From: Treponema sp.
GTDB lineage: Bacteria; Spirochaetota; Spirochaetia; Treponematales; Treponemataceae
Assembly: GCA_016286365.1 (NCBI GenBank)
Contig: JAEESN010000001.1
Location: 124,001 to 188,000 of the forward strand
Direction of reading: 5' to 3'
Length of the DNA: 64,000 nt
Below, piece by piece: positions 17,328 to 26,070 of this stretch (position 1 is the first letter of the stretch; each line of letters starts with the position of its first letter). The notes beneath the pieces are model-generated. The model searched no databases. It was not told the DNA's origin and saw nothing but the letters and a program-made list of their open reading frames with translations. The position numbers were made by a program, and so were the translations under genes.

Positions 17328-19001
17328 ATGAAAAAACATTTTTTAGCAGGCACAATTTTTGCATTAATTTTTCTGATTGCTGGATGTGATTTGAGTGGGA
17401 ATACATTTTCATTGCCTTTGTCAACAGAACCAGTTCCCGATGAGGGTAAAGGCTTAAACATATATCTTGTAAAAGTAAATGGAAATACAAGAATTATAAA
17501 TGGAAGTAATACCGGTTATGTAAGAGCTACAAGAAATGTTATAACAGAAGAGGCTATGGAAGATGAATCAAGTCTTTCTGACTTTACTTTACCGGATGAT
17601 ATTTATAATATGCCATCTTATTTTGATGAATATAATACCCAGACAGTAAGAAAATATCTTAAAAATGATGCAAGAGAAAATGAAACTCCTAATACAAGAG
17701 AACAACAGGCAAACAGTGCGACAGAAGGGGAGATAAGAACATTTAATGTTGCAACTTCCGAAAAAGGTTATGATGATTTAGATGCTGTATGTAAATATAC
17801 AAATAATTTCTGTAATGTCTGGTATATTGATTCAAATAAGTCATATACTTTTGAAAATAATTACAGCGGTTTAGAAAGTGTTTTGTTAGCTTCAAAGTTT
17901 AAAGAAATAGGTGATAAGTTTGCGACTTTTGTACAGGCAGAAGAACAACTTTGCGGTTCACATACTTATACAACTTCCCGTTATGCAAATATAATAAATC
18001 CAGTAGATAAAATTGATATAATCATTTTTGATATTTTTGGTGATGCAAAGAGCACACAGACTGGTGGAACTTTCGGATATTTTTTTTCAAGAGATATGCT
18101 TACAAAACTTACTGCAACAGGAAGTAACGAAACTCAGTGTATTTATATAGATTCATTCTTCTTGTGTAATCCTCGTTCAACTCCAATGGTTTATTCCACT
18201 TTAGTTCATGAATATAATCACCTTTTAAACTTTGTTAATAAAACTGTTATACAAGGCTTACAGTATGATACCTGGTATACCGAAATGCTCAGCATGGTTT
18301 GTGAGGATATCTTTCAAAAATGTTTAAACATAGACGATAAATATGGTCCAAAAGGGCGATTCCCATATTTTGTAAAATATGCAAATTACGGTTTTAAAAA
18401 ATGGCTTGACGGAGATAAAGTTTTAATATCTTATGCAAATGATTATATTTTTGGAGCCTATCTTGGAAGAAATTACGGAGGTCCTGAGTTGATTCATAAG
18501 ATTGCTACAAATGCTTTTGTTGGAGAGCAATCAATAACAAAAGCTATCCAGGAAATGGGGTTTGCAGATGATTTTTATACAGCATTAGAAAATGAGTTTA
18601 TAATAATGTTTAATACAGAGCAGGATGATGTATATGAAAATCTTGCAGCACAAAGACCCAATAAATATGGGAATCTTGTTGATAGATCAAATTTTTTCAC
18701 ATTGAATAACAGTTCGGACGTAGTATGGGAAACAAACTCGAAAGCACGTTTTACTTCTTTAGATATTTCAACTAAATATGTAAATGACCAGCAGACTGCT
18801 TATGTAAATGAACTGGAAGATTATTATCATACTTCAGCATTAGAACCATACAGTGTAAGAACTTTATATCCTTATGGTTTTGATATTAATATGATTACAG
18901 ATTACCTCAATCCTGTTGATTATGTTGATTTATATTATAATAGTGCGTTGTACACTAATGATGGAAAATGTGGCTATTTATGGTACTGGAGCGCAAAATG
19001 A
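17328..19001 (+). CDS. Putative zinc metallopeptidase lipoprotein with HEYNH motif
   Basis: This 557-residue protein has a lipoprotein signal (hydrophobic core then L-I-A-G-C at about residue 20), so it should be membrane-anchored and exported. The segment S-T-L-V-H-E-Y-N-H-L-L-N-F-V-N around residue 300 is an H-E-x-x-H zinc site in a hydrophobic frame. It fits hyicolysin-like (M30) peptidases found in spirochaetes, and a downstream T-E-M-L-S-M-V-C-E-D stretch could supply the third ligand. GGGAG before the ATG is a good ribosome binding site. It follows the cyclase by 12 bases and overlaps the next small gene by 4 bases. Family assignment is by motif only. Confidence 0.75.
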   Translation: MKKHFLAGTIFALIFLIAGCDLSGNTFSLPLSTEPVPDEGKGLNIYLVKVNGNTRIINGSNTGYVRATRNVITEEAMEDESSLSDFTLPDDIYNMPSYFDEYNTQTVRKYLKNDARENETPNTREQQANSATEGEIRTFNVATSEKGYDDLDAVCKYTNNFCNVWYIDSNKSYTFENNYSGLESVLLASKFKEIGDKFATFVQAEEQLCGSHTYTTSRYANIINPVDKIDIIIFDIFGDAKSTQTGGTFGYFFSRDMLTKLTATGSNETQCIYIDSFFLCNPRSTPMVYSTLVHEYNHLLNFVNKTVIQGLQYDTWYTEMLSMVCEDIFQKCLNIDDKYGPKGRFPYFVKYANYGFKKWLDGDKVLISYANDYIFGAYLGRNYGGPELIHKIATNAFVGEQSITKAIQEMGFADDFYTALENEFIIMFNTEQDDVYENLAAQRPNKYGNLVDRSNFFTLNNSSDVVWETNSKARFTSLDISTKYVNDQQTAYVNELEDYYHTSALEPYSVRTLYPYGFDINMITDYLNPVDYVDLYYNSALYTNDGKCGYLWYWSAK

Positions 19002-19303
19002 AAAAACTCCTGATATCTTTTTTTATAATCATCCTTGCGTTCATGCTCGTTTCGTTTTCTAAGAATAAGTCGGTAACTGTGGAAGGGCGGCTTGGACTTT
19101 ATGGGAATGAGCCTTTTACATACCTTGGCCTTACAGCAGAAGATGATTTTTATGTATTACAAACTGATGATAAACAACTTTATAAAGAGCTTTATGATGC
19201 CCAGTTACAGTCTGTGAAAGTTACAGGCGTAATGAATGGTTCTGAATACTTAACACATAAAGTCATAATTGTAGAAGAATTTGAAATAATCAAGAAAAAA
19301 TAA
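18998..19303 (+). CDS. Small exported or membrane-anchored protein of unknown function
   Basis: The start at 18998 (MKKLLISFFIII) overlaps the stop of the metallopeptidase gene by ATGA and removes an unlikely hydrophilic extension. It gives a 101-residue protein with an N-terminal signal or anchor and a small beta-rich domain (V-T-V-E-G-R-L-G-L-Y-G, V-K-V-T-G-V-M-N-G) that resembles an OB-like fold. Translational coupling suggests it works with the metallopeptidase. No family recognised. Confidence 0.7.
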   Translation: MKKLLISFFIIILAFMLVSFSKNKSVTVEGRLGLYGNEPFTYLGLTAEDDFYVLQTDDKQLYKELYDAQLQSVKVTGVMNGSEYLTHKVIIVEEFEIIKKK

Positions 19304-19304
19304 A

Positions 19305-19336
19305 AAAAGGATATCCATATTAAATGAATATCCTTT
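19305..19336 (+). terminator. Terminator hairpin after the metallopeptidase operon
   Basis: An inverted repeat, AAAGGATAT...ATATCCTTT, with A-rich 5' and T-containing 3' sides, starts right after the stop of the small exported gene. It is followed directly by an interspersed repeat. Confidence 0.65.
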
Positions 19337-19340
19337 CTCT

Positions 19341-19455
19341 GGATTGCTTCGCTGCGCTCGCAATGACGTATGCTTTTTGTTCATGCGAATAGTTACATTC
19401 TCAATGAAGTAAAATCCACCGTCATTGCGAGACTCCATAGGAGTCGTGGCAATCT
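19341..19455. repeat. Interspersed palindromic repeat of the GCAATGACG/CGTCATTGC type
   Basis: Two inverted blocks face each other: GGATTGCTTCGCTGCGCTCG followed by CAATGACG (19341-19368), and CGTCATTGCGAGACTCC ending in GGCAATC (19420-19454). This pair of termini is familiar from dispersed intergenic repeats in many bacterial genomes. It lies between convergent genes and its composition is richer in GC than the surroundings. Confidence 0.75.
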
Positions 19456-19456
19456 A

Positions 19457-20701
19457 TTATCTGAATATAATCAACAGGAACTGAGAAACCAGAACAACGG
19501 CTACCAAAGCGATTGGGTATGTCGATGCGTAGGCGCCGGCTACCTTTTCGGTTTTAGCTGTTCCGATTAATGTTCCAAGAGCTGGAGTTGATGTCATACC
19601 ACCACAGATAGAACCAAGGTTGTTCAAAAGGTTGATCTTTAATACAAACTTAGCAAAGATAAATCCGATAATCATTGGAACCAAAGTCATGATGATACCG
19701 TAGATGAAGTATACCCAGTGGAAGTGCTGAACAAATTTAGCACCACCAGCAACACCGGCACCAATCAAGAAGAGCATAAGTCCGAGTTCGCGGAATACCT
19801 GTAATGTTTCTGTTTTTGGCATAAGAGAAACTTTTCCGATTTTCTGGAAGTGACCAAAAATCAAAGAAAGAATCAAACATCCGCCTGTTGTTGTTAAAGA
19901 GAAGTTTCCGAATTTGAATGATCCGATTAAAATACCAAGAATTGCTACAACGCTGAATGCACAGAATCCTAATGGATCTAATTCAATTTCTTTTCCTGTA
20001 AGTTTTGTTGGAGCTTCTGGAGTTGCTTCAGAAAGCTTCTGTCTTTCTTTGTCCATATCAGCTTTTGTAATTTTTGGAACAAGCTGAACAAAAAGAACTA
20101 CACCAATTACACCAAAGAGGTAAGCAATTCCATGTCCTACAGTTACAATGTCCTGAAGAGTTTTACTTGTTACTGTTTCTTTTGCGGCAGAGAAGGCTGG
20201 AGTAGAAGTAAGGGAACCGGAAAGAAGACCTACGAGCATTGCAGAAACTTCTTCAAGTGGACGTCCGTAAACTTTATTGTCATAGATAATACATCCTGCG
20301 CAAGAAAGACCACCAAATACGATGATGATTACACCCAAAAGAATGTATGATTTAAAGTTCTTTTTTAAATCTCCAAAGAAACTAGGACCTGCAATAAAAC
20401 CAACTGAAGTAACGAACAAAATCAATCCTAAATTTTCTACAATTTTAAGTGCATCTAAAGCAAAAGTTACTTTTGCAATTACTTCTTCACCTACTTTATA
20501 ATCAACCAAAAGCTGATTTGCAAGCGGCTGATACAAGAATGCACCAAAAAGAAGAGCTACAATAAATACACCTGCAGTTCCCAAAGAAACACCTTTAATT
20601 GTGATTCTACCAAGCAAATAACCAAGACCGGCGATTAAAAATACGCAGAATACTAAAAAAGTAATGGTCTTGATTGAAAGAATTCCTCCGAAGAGTATCA
20701 T
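19457..20701 (-). CDS. AspT/YbjL-type membrane exchanger (no RCK domains)
   Basis: This 414-residue polytopic protein consists of two homologous halves. Each half carries the duplicated motif (G-S-L-T-S-T-P-A-F in the first half, G-G-M-T-S-T-P-A-L-G in the second), as in the aspartate:alanine exchanger family. The central TrkA-C/RCK regulatory domains found in many members are missing; a short charged loop stands in their place (about residues 213-238). The substrate is probably a dicarboxylate or amino acid anion, which is an inference. GAGG precedes the ATG. Confidence 0.82.
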   Translation of the reverse strand: MILFGGILSIKTITFLVFCVFLIAGLGYLLGRITIKGVSLGTAGVFIVALLFGAFLYQPLANQLLVDYKVGEEVIAKVTFALDALKIVENLGLILFVTSVGFIAGPSFFGDLKKNFKSYILLGVIIIVFGGLSCAGCIIYDNKVYGRPLEEVSAMLVGLLSGSLTSTPAFSAAKETVTSKTLQDIVTVGHGIAYLFGVIGVVLFVQLVPKITKADMDKERQKLSEATPEAPTKLTGKEIELDPLGFCAFSVVAILGILIGSFKFGNFSLTTTGGCLILSLIFGHFQKIGKVSLMPKTETLQVFRELGLMLFLIGAGVAGGAKFVQHFHWVYFIYGIIMTLVPMIIGFIFAKFVLKINLLNNLGSICGGMTSTPALGTLIGTAKTEKVAGAYASTYPIALVAVVLVSQFLLIIFR

Positions 20702-20849
20702 GATTAAAACCTCGATTTTTTTATAATATTAACAAATATTATATTGTTTCTGCAGATTTTAAGCAATAAGACCCCTTTTTTGACCCATTTCTAATGTTTT
20801 ATAACACAAAAAAATAGATTTAAAAAAAGAAGTGATTTATAATTTTTTT

Positions 20850-22460
20850 ATGGCAAGGAAAAAATTTTCATTAGCAAGTTTATCATTCAAACTTCCGGTA
20901 TATCTTTTGATTTTCTGTATTATTTTGAGCGTAACAAACGGTTTTATAGGTTACCGCGTTTTTAAATCCTTATTCGAAAGACAGTACAGGGATATTACAG
21001 AACAGATCTGCGAAACAGCACTTTCTTATATCGATGCAGAAAAAATCCCTGAATATGCAGCAGGAGCCCCAGCCGACGAAGCCTGGTTTGAATCAGACAA
21101 GATGCTCGACATGCTCACAGTGACTCAAAAGCTTGCATATATTTATGTTACCATTCCGGATGAAAATTATGAATCACGCATTTACATTTATGATACAGTT
21201 CATCCCGACATAAAAAATGGAACAAAATATCAGCTTGGCTGGGTAAATACATTAAAAAATTATGATGAAGATTATATTCAGAATCTTAAAAACGTAATGA
21301 TAGACGGAGAACCTTATATCCGCTTTGTTTACCGCGATACAGGCGGTCACGTTACTACATCAATTCCTGTAAAAGATAAAAATGGAAAAAATATCGCCAT
21401 CATGAGTATTGTAAAACCGATGAGCGAAATAAAAGAATTTACACACAGCTATAGATTAAACGTAGGACTTTCATCATCCATAATCACTTTTGTATTTTTG
21501 CTCATAATCATCGGCGTTCTTATGGGACGATTCGTAAAACCGATGACAATCATCACACACGAAACATCGCATTTTGCTGAACATAAAGGACATCTTTCAG
21601 ACAAACTCACAACAATTAAAGGAAAAGATGAACTTGGCGTCCTTGCGCGCTCTGTAGAAAAGATGAGTGTGGATATGAATCAGTACATCAATGAGCTTAC
21701 AAAAACAACCGCAGAAAAAGAAAGACTTTCTGCAGAGCTCAACGTTGCAACCCAGATTCAGGCTAATATGCTTCCCCGCATTTTCCCTCCGTATAAGGAT
21801 CATCCTGAGTTGGTACTTTATGCCACAATGGAACCTGCAAAAGAAGTAGGCGGCGATTTTTATGATTTTTTTATGATTGATGATAATCATTTTGCCATTG
21901 TAGTAGGGGATGTAAGCGGCAAGGGAGTTCCTGCAGCTCTCTTTATGGTTATTACAAAAACACTTTTAAAAAGCAGTATCCTCTTAGGCTTAAGCCCTGC
22001 CCAGGTTTTCGAAAAAGTAAACAATGAATTATGCGAATGTAATGATTCTTCATTATTCGTAACCTGTTGGATGGGAATACTTTCCATAAAAGAAAAAGAA
22101 TTGACATTTGCAAATGCAGGTCACAATCCACCGGTTTTATATCACGACAACAATGTTGATTTTATTAAAACAAAGCCAAACCTCATGCTTGCCGGTCTTG
22201 AAGGAACAAAATACCAGGAGCATAAAATTAAACTCAATAAAGAAGATTTACTTTTTGTTTATACAGACGGAGTTACAGAAGCAACAGATTCCCAAAACAA
22301 TATGTACGGCGAAGAGCGTCTTTTGAACTTCCTTAAAAACAATAAAACAACAGATGTAAAAGAATCACTTGCACTTGTCCGAAAAGATATAGATTCTTTT
22401 GTAAACGGAACAGATCAGTTTGATGATATAACAATGCTTGAATTATTCTTAAAAGGCTGA
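20850..22460 (+). CDS. Membrane PP2C-type serine phosphatase (RsbU-like) with HAMP
   Basis: The ATG at 20850 (MARKKFSLASLSFKL) is chosen; TATAAT ends 6 bases before it, so the upstream GTG would lie in the promoter. The 536-residue protein has a membrane helix (about 16-36), an extracytoplasmic sensor, a second helix (about 205-230), a HAMP segment, a short coiled coil and a SpoIIE/PP2C domain. Metal-binding motifs K-E-V-G-G-D-F-Y-D-F-F and V-G-D-V-S-G-K-G-V-P-A-A are intact, as is D-D-I-T near the end. Such phosphatases dephosphorylate STAS antagonists. It forms a trio with the kinase downstream and the STAS gene. Confidence 0.9.
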   Translation: MARKKFSLASLSFKLPVYLLIFCIILSVTNGFIGYRVFKSLFERQYRDITEQICETALSYIDAEKIPEYAAGAPADEAWFESDKMLDMLTVTQKLAYIYVTIPDENYESRIYIYDTVHPDIKNGTKYQLGWVNTLKNYDEDYIQNLKNVMIDGEPYIRFVYRDTGGHVTTSIPVKDKNGKNIAIMSIVKPMSEIKEFTHSYRLNVGLSSSIITFVFLLIIIGVLMGRFVKPMTIITHETSHFAEHKGHLSDKLTTIKGKDELGVLARSVEKMSVDMNQYINELTKTTAEKERLSAELNVATQIQANMLPRIFPPYKDHPELVLYATMEPAKEVGGDFYDFFMIDDNHFAIVVGDVSGKGVPAALFMVITKTLLKSSILLGLSPAQVFEKVNNELCECNDSSLFVTCWMGILSIKEKELTFANAGHNPPVLYHDNNVDFIKTKPNLMLAGLEGTKYQEHKIKLNKEDLLFVYTDGVTEATDSQNNMYGEERLLNFLKNNKTTDVKESLALVRKDIDSFVNGTDQFDDITMLELFLKG

Positions 22461-22468
22461 GGTGTGCG

Positions 22469-22870
22469 ATGATAACAAAAAATTTTACAGCCGTTGACGA
22501 AAATCTTGAGCAGGTTATAAACCTTATTCACACACAAATCCCAAGCTCCTGCCCGGAAGAAATTTTAAATAAAATAGACCTTGCTGTAGAAGAAATATAT
22601 GTAAACATCAGTCATTACGCTTATAAAGATAAAACAGGCGATGCTTTGATTAATTGTTCTTTCGAAGAAAATACACTTGAAGTTCAGTTTATAGATTCAG
22701 GCATTAAGTTTAATCCTCTTGAAAAAGCAGACCCCGACATTACAGCCCCATTAGAAGAGCGTGATATCGGCGGGCTTGGAATCTTTTTAACAAAGAAATT
22801 TATGGACAGCGTTAACTATGAATATAAAGACAATAAAAACGTTCTTACAATAAAAAAGAGGATAGATTAA
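22469..22870 (+). CDS. Anti-sigma-type serine kinase (RsbW-like HATPase)
   Basis: This 133-residue GHKL ATPase has the N-box K-I-D-L-A-V-E-E-I-Y-V-N, the G1 motif I-D-S-G-I-K-F-N-P and a G2-like R-D-I-G-G-L-G-I-F-L motif. RsbW proteins phosphorylate a STAS protein and bind a sigma factor. It begins 8 bases after the phosphatase gene, with GAGGTG as the ribosome binding site. No sigma-factor gene is near, so its target may be a non-sigma partner. Confidence 0.88.
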   Translation: MITKNFTAVDENLEQVINLIHTQIPSSCPEEILNKIDLAVEEIYVNISHYAYKDKTGDALINCSFEENTLEVQFIDSGIKFNPLEKADPDITAPLEERDIGGLGIFLTKKFMDSVNYEYKDNKNVLTIKKRID

Positions 22871-22896
22871 TTTTTGATTAGTTTTTAATAAACTGA

Positions 22897-23202
22897 TTAT
22901 GATTTTACAATAGAAAGAACGCTTTCCATTCCGGTTGCCTGAAGAACCTGCAGACAGAAATCAGAAGGATTACGGACAGTCATCTTACCGCCAATACCTT
23001 CCATCAATTTATGAGCAAGTAAAACAACTCTTAATCCGGAACTTGAAATATAATTTACATCCTTTAAATCGAGGATTAAAACTTTACAGTATTGAACACA
23101 ATCCTTTAATCTTGCTTCCAGCTGAGGTGCAGTTGTAGTATCTAATCGTCCTTCAATCTGCAGTACCATTGTAGTGTCATTCTGATTTTCAGTAATTGTC
23201 AT
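22897..23202 (-). CDS. STAS-domain anti-sigma factor antagonist (RsbV-like)
   Basis: This 101-residue single STAS domain has the phosphorylatable serine in D-V-N-Y-I-S-S-S-G-L-R. It would be phosphorylated by the RsbW-like kinase and dephosphorylated by the RsbU-like phosphatase encoded next door. It lies convergent to them, so it is made from its own promoter; GGAG precedes the ATG at short spacing. Confidence 0.9.
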   Translation of the reverse strand: MTITENQNDTTMVLQIEGRLDTTTAPQLEARLKDCVQYCKVLILDLKDVNYISSSGLRVVLLAHKLMEGIGGKMTVRNPSDFCLQVLQATGMESVLSIVKS

Positions 23203-23364
23203 TTTGTCTCCATAAATAAACTTTAAATAAGAATTCAGACTTTATGATATTACTATTTATAATAATTATATTTTCGTTCTAAACTCATAAATTGTCAATC
23301 AATTCCTTTGTATATTTATAAATCAGTGTTATAATTAATTATTCACATTAAATGGAGAAATAAA

Positions 23365-24243
23365 ATGAATTGTCCAAATTGTAATTCAGAATTACCGGAA
23401 AATTTTAAATTCTGCCCTCACTGTGGAAAACCAATTCAGACAGAAGCAGAGCAGGGAACAGATTCTTCAAAAGAAAAAATGAACACCTTTAATGATAACG
23501 AACCTCATTTAATAGCAGTTCCGGCAGATAATTTCTTTATGGGAAACGGAGAAAGTACACACAATGTTTCTGTAGATTCTTTTATGATTTCCGAGACCCT
23601 TGTAACACAAAAACAATTCAGATACGTAATGGGCCGAAACCCTTCAAAATTGATCGGAGAAAACCGCCCTGTAGAATCAGTAAACTGGTGCGAAGCATTA
23701 ATCTATTGCAACAGATTAAGCATGCTCAGAAAATTAAATCCTTGCTACAGCATTGGAAACGTAAAAGATCTTTCGACTTTTGATGCAGGAAGCCCTGTGT
23801 GGAAAAGAGTTATCTGTGATTTTAATTGTAACGGCTACAGACTCCCTACCGAAGCAGAATGGGAATATGCTGCCCGTGGTTCATCAAATCAAGATTTTGA
23901 ATATGCCGGAAGTAACGATATAAACGAAGTTGCATGGTATGGTGAAAACAGCGACGTTCGTACCCACGATGTAAGTACTAAAAAGCCGAACTCTCTTGGC
24001 CTTTACGATATGTGTGGAAACGTAGCCGAATGGTGCTGGGATTTTATGGATGTCCTTCCAAGAAGTCCTCAGACAAATCCAAGAGGCCCGCAGCTTGGAA
24101 CACTCCGCATTAAACGTGGAGGAAGCTGGCTCGATGACTACCAGCAGTGCACCGTTTTTTTCAGAAGCGGCAGTGCCCCGGCCGGTAAGAGCAGTAACCT
24201 CGGTTTCCGTGTCTGCCAGTCGATTATTGAAGAAAAGGAATAG
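23365..24243 (+). CDS. Zinc-ribbon protein with formylglycine-generating-enzyme (SUMF1-like) domain
   Basis: This 292-residue protein has an N-terminal C-P-N-C...C-P-H-C zinc ribbon (residues 3-21), a linker, and an FGE-sulfatase domain (about 45-288). Hallmarks are V-T-Q-K-Q-F, R-L-P-T-E-A-E-W-E-Y-A-A-R-G, L-Y-D-M-C-G-N-V-A-E-W and the end G-G-S-W...L-G-F-R-V. No sulfatase is nearby and there is no export signal, so a role as a ligand-binding or modification domain is more likely than sulfatase activation. Own promoter: TATAAT at about 23329 with a GGAG site before ATG. Confidence 0.85.
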   Translation: MNCPNCNSELPENFKFCPHCGKPIQTEAEQGTDSSKEKMNTFNDNEPHLIAVPADNFFMGNGESTHNVSVDSFMISETLVTQKQFRYVMGRNPSKLIGENRPVESVNWCEALIYCNRLSMLRKLNPCYSIGNVKDLSTFDAGSPVWKRVICDFNCNGYRLPTEAEWEYAARGSSNQDFEYAGSNDINEVAWYGENSDVRTHDVSTKKPNSLGLYDMCGNVAEWCWDFMDVLPRSPQTNPRGPQLGTLRIKRGGSWLDDYQQCTVFFRSGSAPAGKSSNLGFRVCQSIIEEKE

Positions 24244-24256
24244 CCTGTTCCTGTTG

Positions 24257-24283
24257 AAAAACGCTGATTAATCAACCGTTTTA
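24257..24283 (+). terminator. Terminator after the FGE-like gene
   Basis: AAAACG...CGTTTT arms enclose a TGATTAATCA palindrome 13-40 bases past the stop codon. A second small hairpin, GCTGCTTCAGCAGC, follows near 24319. Confidence 0.55.
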
Positions 24284-24364
24284 TCAAAAAACACGAAAAT
24301 TAAATACCAATTAAAACGCTGCTTCAGCAGCCGTATTAAAAATCTAAACCAACAAACCATATAA

Positions 24365-24390
24365 AAGGCCACTTCGAATGAAGTGGCCTT
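24365..24390 (-). terminator. Terminator of the frdB-frdA unit
   Basis: A perfect 11-bp stem (AAGGCCACTTC, loop GAAT, GAAGTGGCCTT) is followed on the minus strand by T-rich sequence, 30 bases past the flavoprotein stop codon. Confidence 0.85.
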
Positions 24391-24420
24391 CTACGATTTT
24401 AACCGCAGCTATGCTTTCTG

Positions 24421-26058
24421 TTAGAGAGTAGCACCAGGAATTTCTTTTTCGAATTCCTTGTTTCCGTGTGTATAGCGTGGCAAAAGCTTTGGAGAAACTA
24501 CATCTCCCTTGATTCCGGCAGCATCTCTTTCTTTTTCGAATGCTTTTACGTGGTCAAGGTTCATCTTGTCAGAAAGCTTGATATTTTTATACATCTTTCC
24601 AGCTTCGATTCCAGCTTCACGTCCGAATACAACAACGTCGAGGAGTGAGTTACCCATAAGACGGTTTGTACCATGAACACCACCAGAAGCTTCTCCTGCA
24701 ACCAAGAGGTTTGCAACGTTTGTGTGACATGTCTTGTCGATTTCTACACCACCGTTCTGATAGTGTAAAGTAGGGTAAACAAGGATTGGTTCCTTACGGA
24801 TATCGATTCCATATTTAATGAACATGTTGTACATAGCAGGAATTGATTTAAGGATTGTTCCTTCTCCGTGAATCATTTCGATCATTGGAGTATCAAGCCA
24901 TACAGCATCCTGTACATCGTTTTTAACACCGCGGCCTTCACGAACTTCGCGGATAATACCAGAAGCGTTTACGTCACGAGTTTCGAGTGGGTGAATATAA
25001 ACTTCACCATCTTTGTTTATAAGTTTAGCTCCAAGTGAGCGAACCTTTTCTGTTACAAGTTTACCAAGAATTTGTGTTGGGTAAGCAGCACCAGTAGGGT
25101 GATACTGTAGAGAATCCTGATAGAGGAGTTTTGCACCTGCACGATAAGCCATTACAAGACCATCGGCTGTAGCACCGTAGTGGTTAGAAGTAGGGAATCC
25201 CTGATAGTGCATACGTCCAGCTCCACCAGTTGCAATAATTACAACCTTAGCTTTAGCAATGCGGATTTCACCAGTTTCGATGTTCATCAAAACAGCACCA
25301 CAAGCTTCTCCCTTGTCGTTTTTAATAATTTCGATAGCAGCTGTAAAATCTACAACTGTGATAGAATCTGCGCGGTTGAATGTTTCGTCGCGGAGAGTAC
25401 GCATGATTTCGGCACCTGAGTAGTCTTTACATGCGTGCATTCTCTTACGGCTTGTTCCACCACCGTGAGTTGTTACCATTGTACCATCCGGCATCTTGTC
25501 AAATTCAACACCAAGATCGTTGAGCCATTTGATTACAGATGGAGCTTTATTTACGAGTGTATATACAAGTTCTGGTTTTCCGTCAAAGTGACCGCCACCA
25601 AATGCGTCGAGGTAGTGCTGAGCAGGTGAATCGTTTGGCTTATCTGCAGCCTGGATACCACCTTCTGCCATCATTGTATTTGCATCACCTACGCGGAGCT
25701 TTGTAACGAGCATTACTTTTGCACCGGCTTCGCTAGCCATAATAGCAGCACTAGTTCCGGCACCACCACCACCGATTACAAGAACATCAGCTTCGTAGTC
25801 GATGTGGTTAAGATCGATTTTTTCCGGTTCAAGGCGTGGTTTTGCCTGAAGCATTTCTGCCAGTTCAATAGGAGCTTTCTGGCCTTTATTTGGACCGATT
25901 TTAAGTTCTGTGAACTGTTCTTTAATGCGGTCCGGATGGAATTTTAAAAGCAGGTCGTCTTTCTGTTCTGCTGTAAGACGAACATGTTCAAATTTAAGGT
26001 TTTCTTCGCGTTTTTCTGCAACGATTTTTGCAGCATCGTCAAGATAATTTCCGTACAT
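24421..26058 (-). CDS. Soluble fumarate reductase/succinate dehydrogenase-type flavoprotein
   Basis: This 545-residue protein has an ~85-residue helical N-terminal extension and then the FAD-binding G-G-G-G-A-G-T (96-102). Family motifs follow: A-E-G-G-I-Q-A-A, the H-P-T-G substrate region and G-E-A-S-G-G-V-H-G-T-N-R-L-M-G-N-S-L. The histidine that holds FAD covalently in membrane FrdA/SdhA is replaced by asparagine (N127). The flavin should therefore be non-covalent, as in thiol:fumarate reductase and aspartate oxidase. No membrane-anchor subunit gene is adjacent. It probably reduces fumarate to succinate with the FeS partner gene upstream (26071). Confidence 0.85.
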   Translation of the reverse strand: MYGNYLDDAAKIVAEKREENLKFEHVRLTAEQKDDLLLKFHPDRIKEQFTELKIGPNKGQKAPIELAEMLQAKPRLEPEKIDLNHIDYEADVLVIGGGGAGTSAAIMASEAGAKVMLVTKLRVGDANTMMAEGGIQAADKPNDSPAQHYLDAFGGGHFDGKPELVYTLVNKAPSVIKWLNDLGVEFDKMPDGTMVTTHGGGTSRKRMHACKDYSGAEIMRTLRDETFNRADSITVVDFTAAIEIIKNDKGEACGAVLMNIETGEIRIAKAKVVIIATGGAGRMHYQGFPTSNHYGATADGLVMAYRAGAKLLYQDSLQYHPTGAAYPTQILGKLVTEKVRSLGAKLINKDGEVYIHPLETRDVNASGIIREVREGRGVKNDVQDAVWLDTPMIEMIHGEGTILKSIPAMYNMFIKYGIDIRKEPILVYPTLHYQNGGVEIDKTCHTNVANLLVAGEASGGVHGTNRLMGNSLLDVVVFGREAGIEAGKMYKNIKLSDKMNLDHVKAFEKERDAAGIKGDVVSPKLLPRYTHGNKEFEKEIPGATL

Positions 26059-26070
26059 ATTCGTCTTCTC

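Noticed and set aside
19250-19570. Small open frames across the interspersed repeat
   Set aside because: They translate repeat DNA and the end of the exchanger gene, with no plausible protein.
24421-26058. L-aspartate oxidase (NadB)
   Set aside because: It shares the non-covalent FAD feature, but the partner iron-sulfur gene and lack of nadA/nadC neighbours favour a fumarate reductase.
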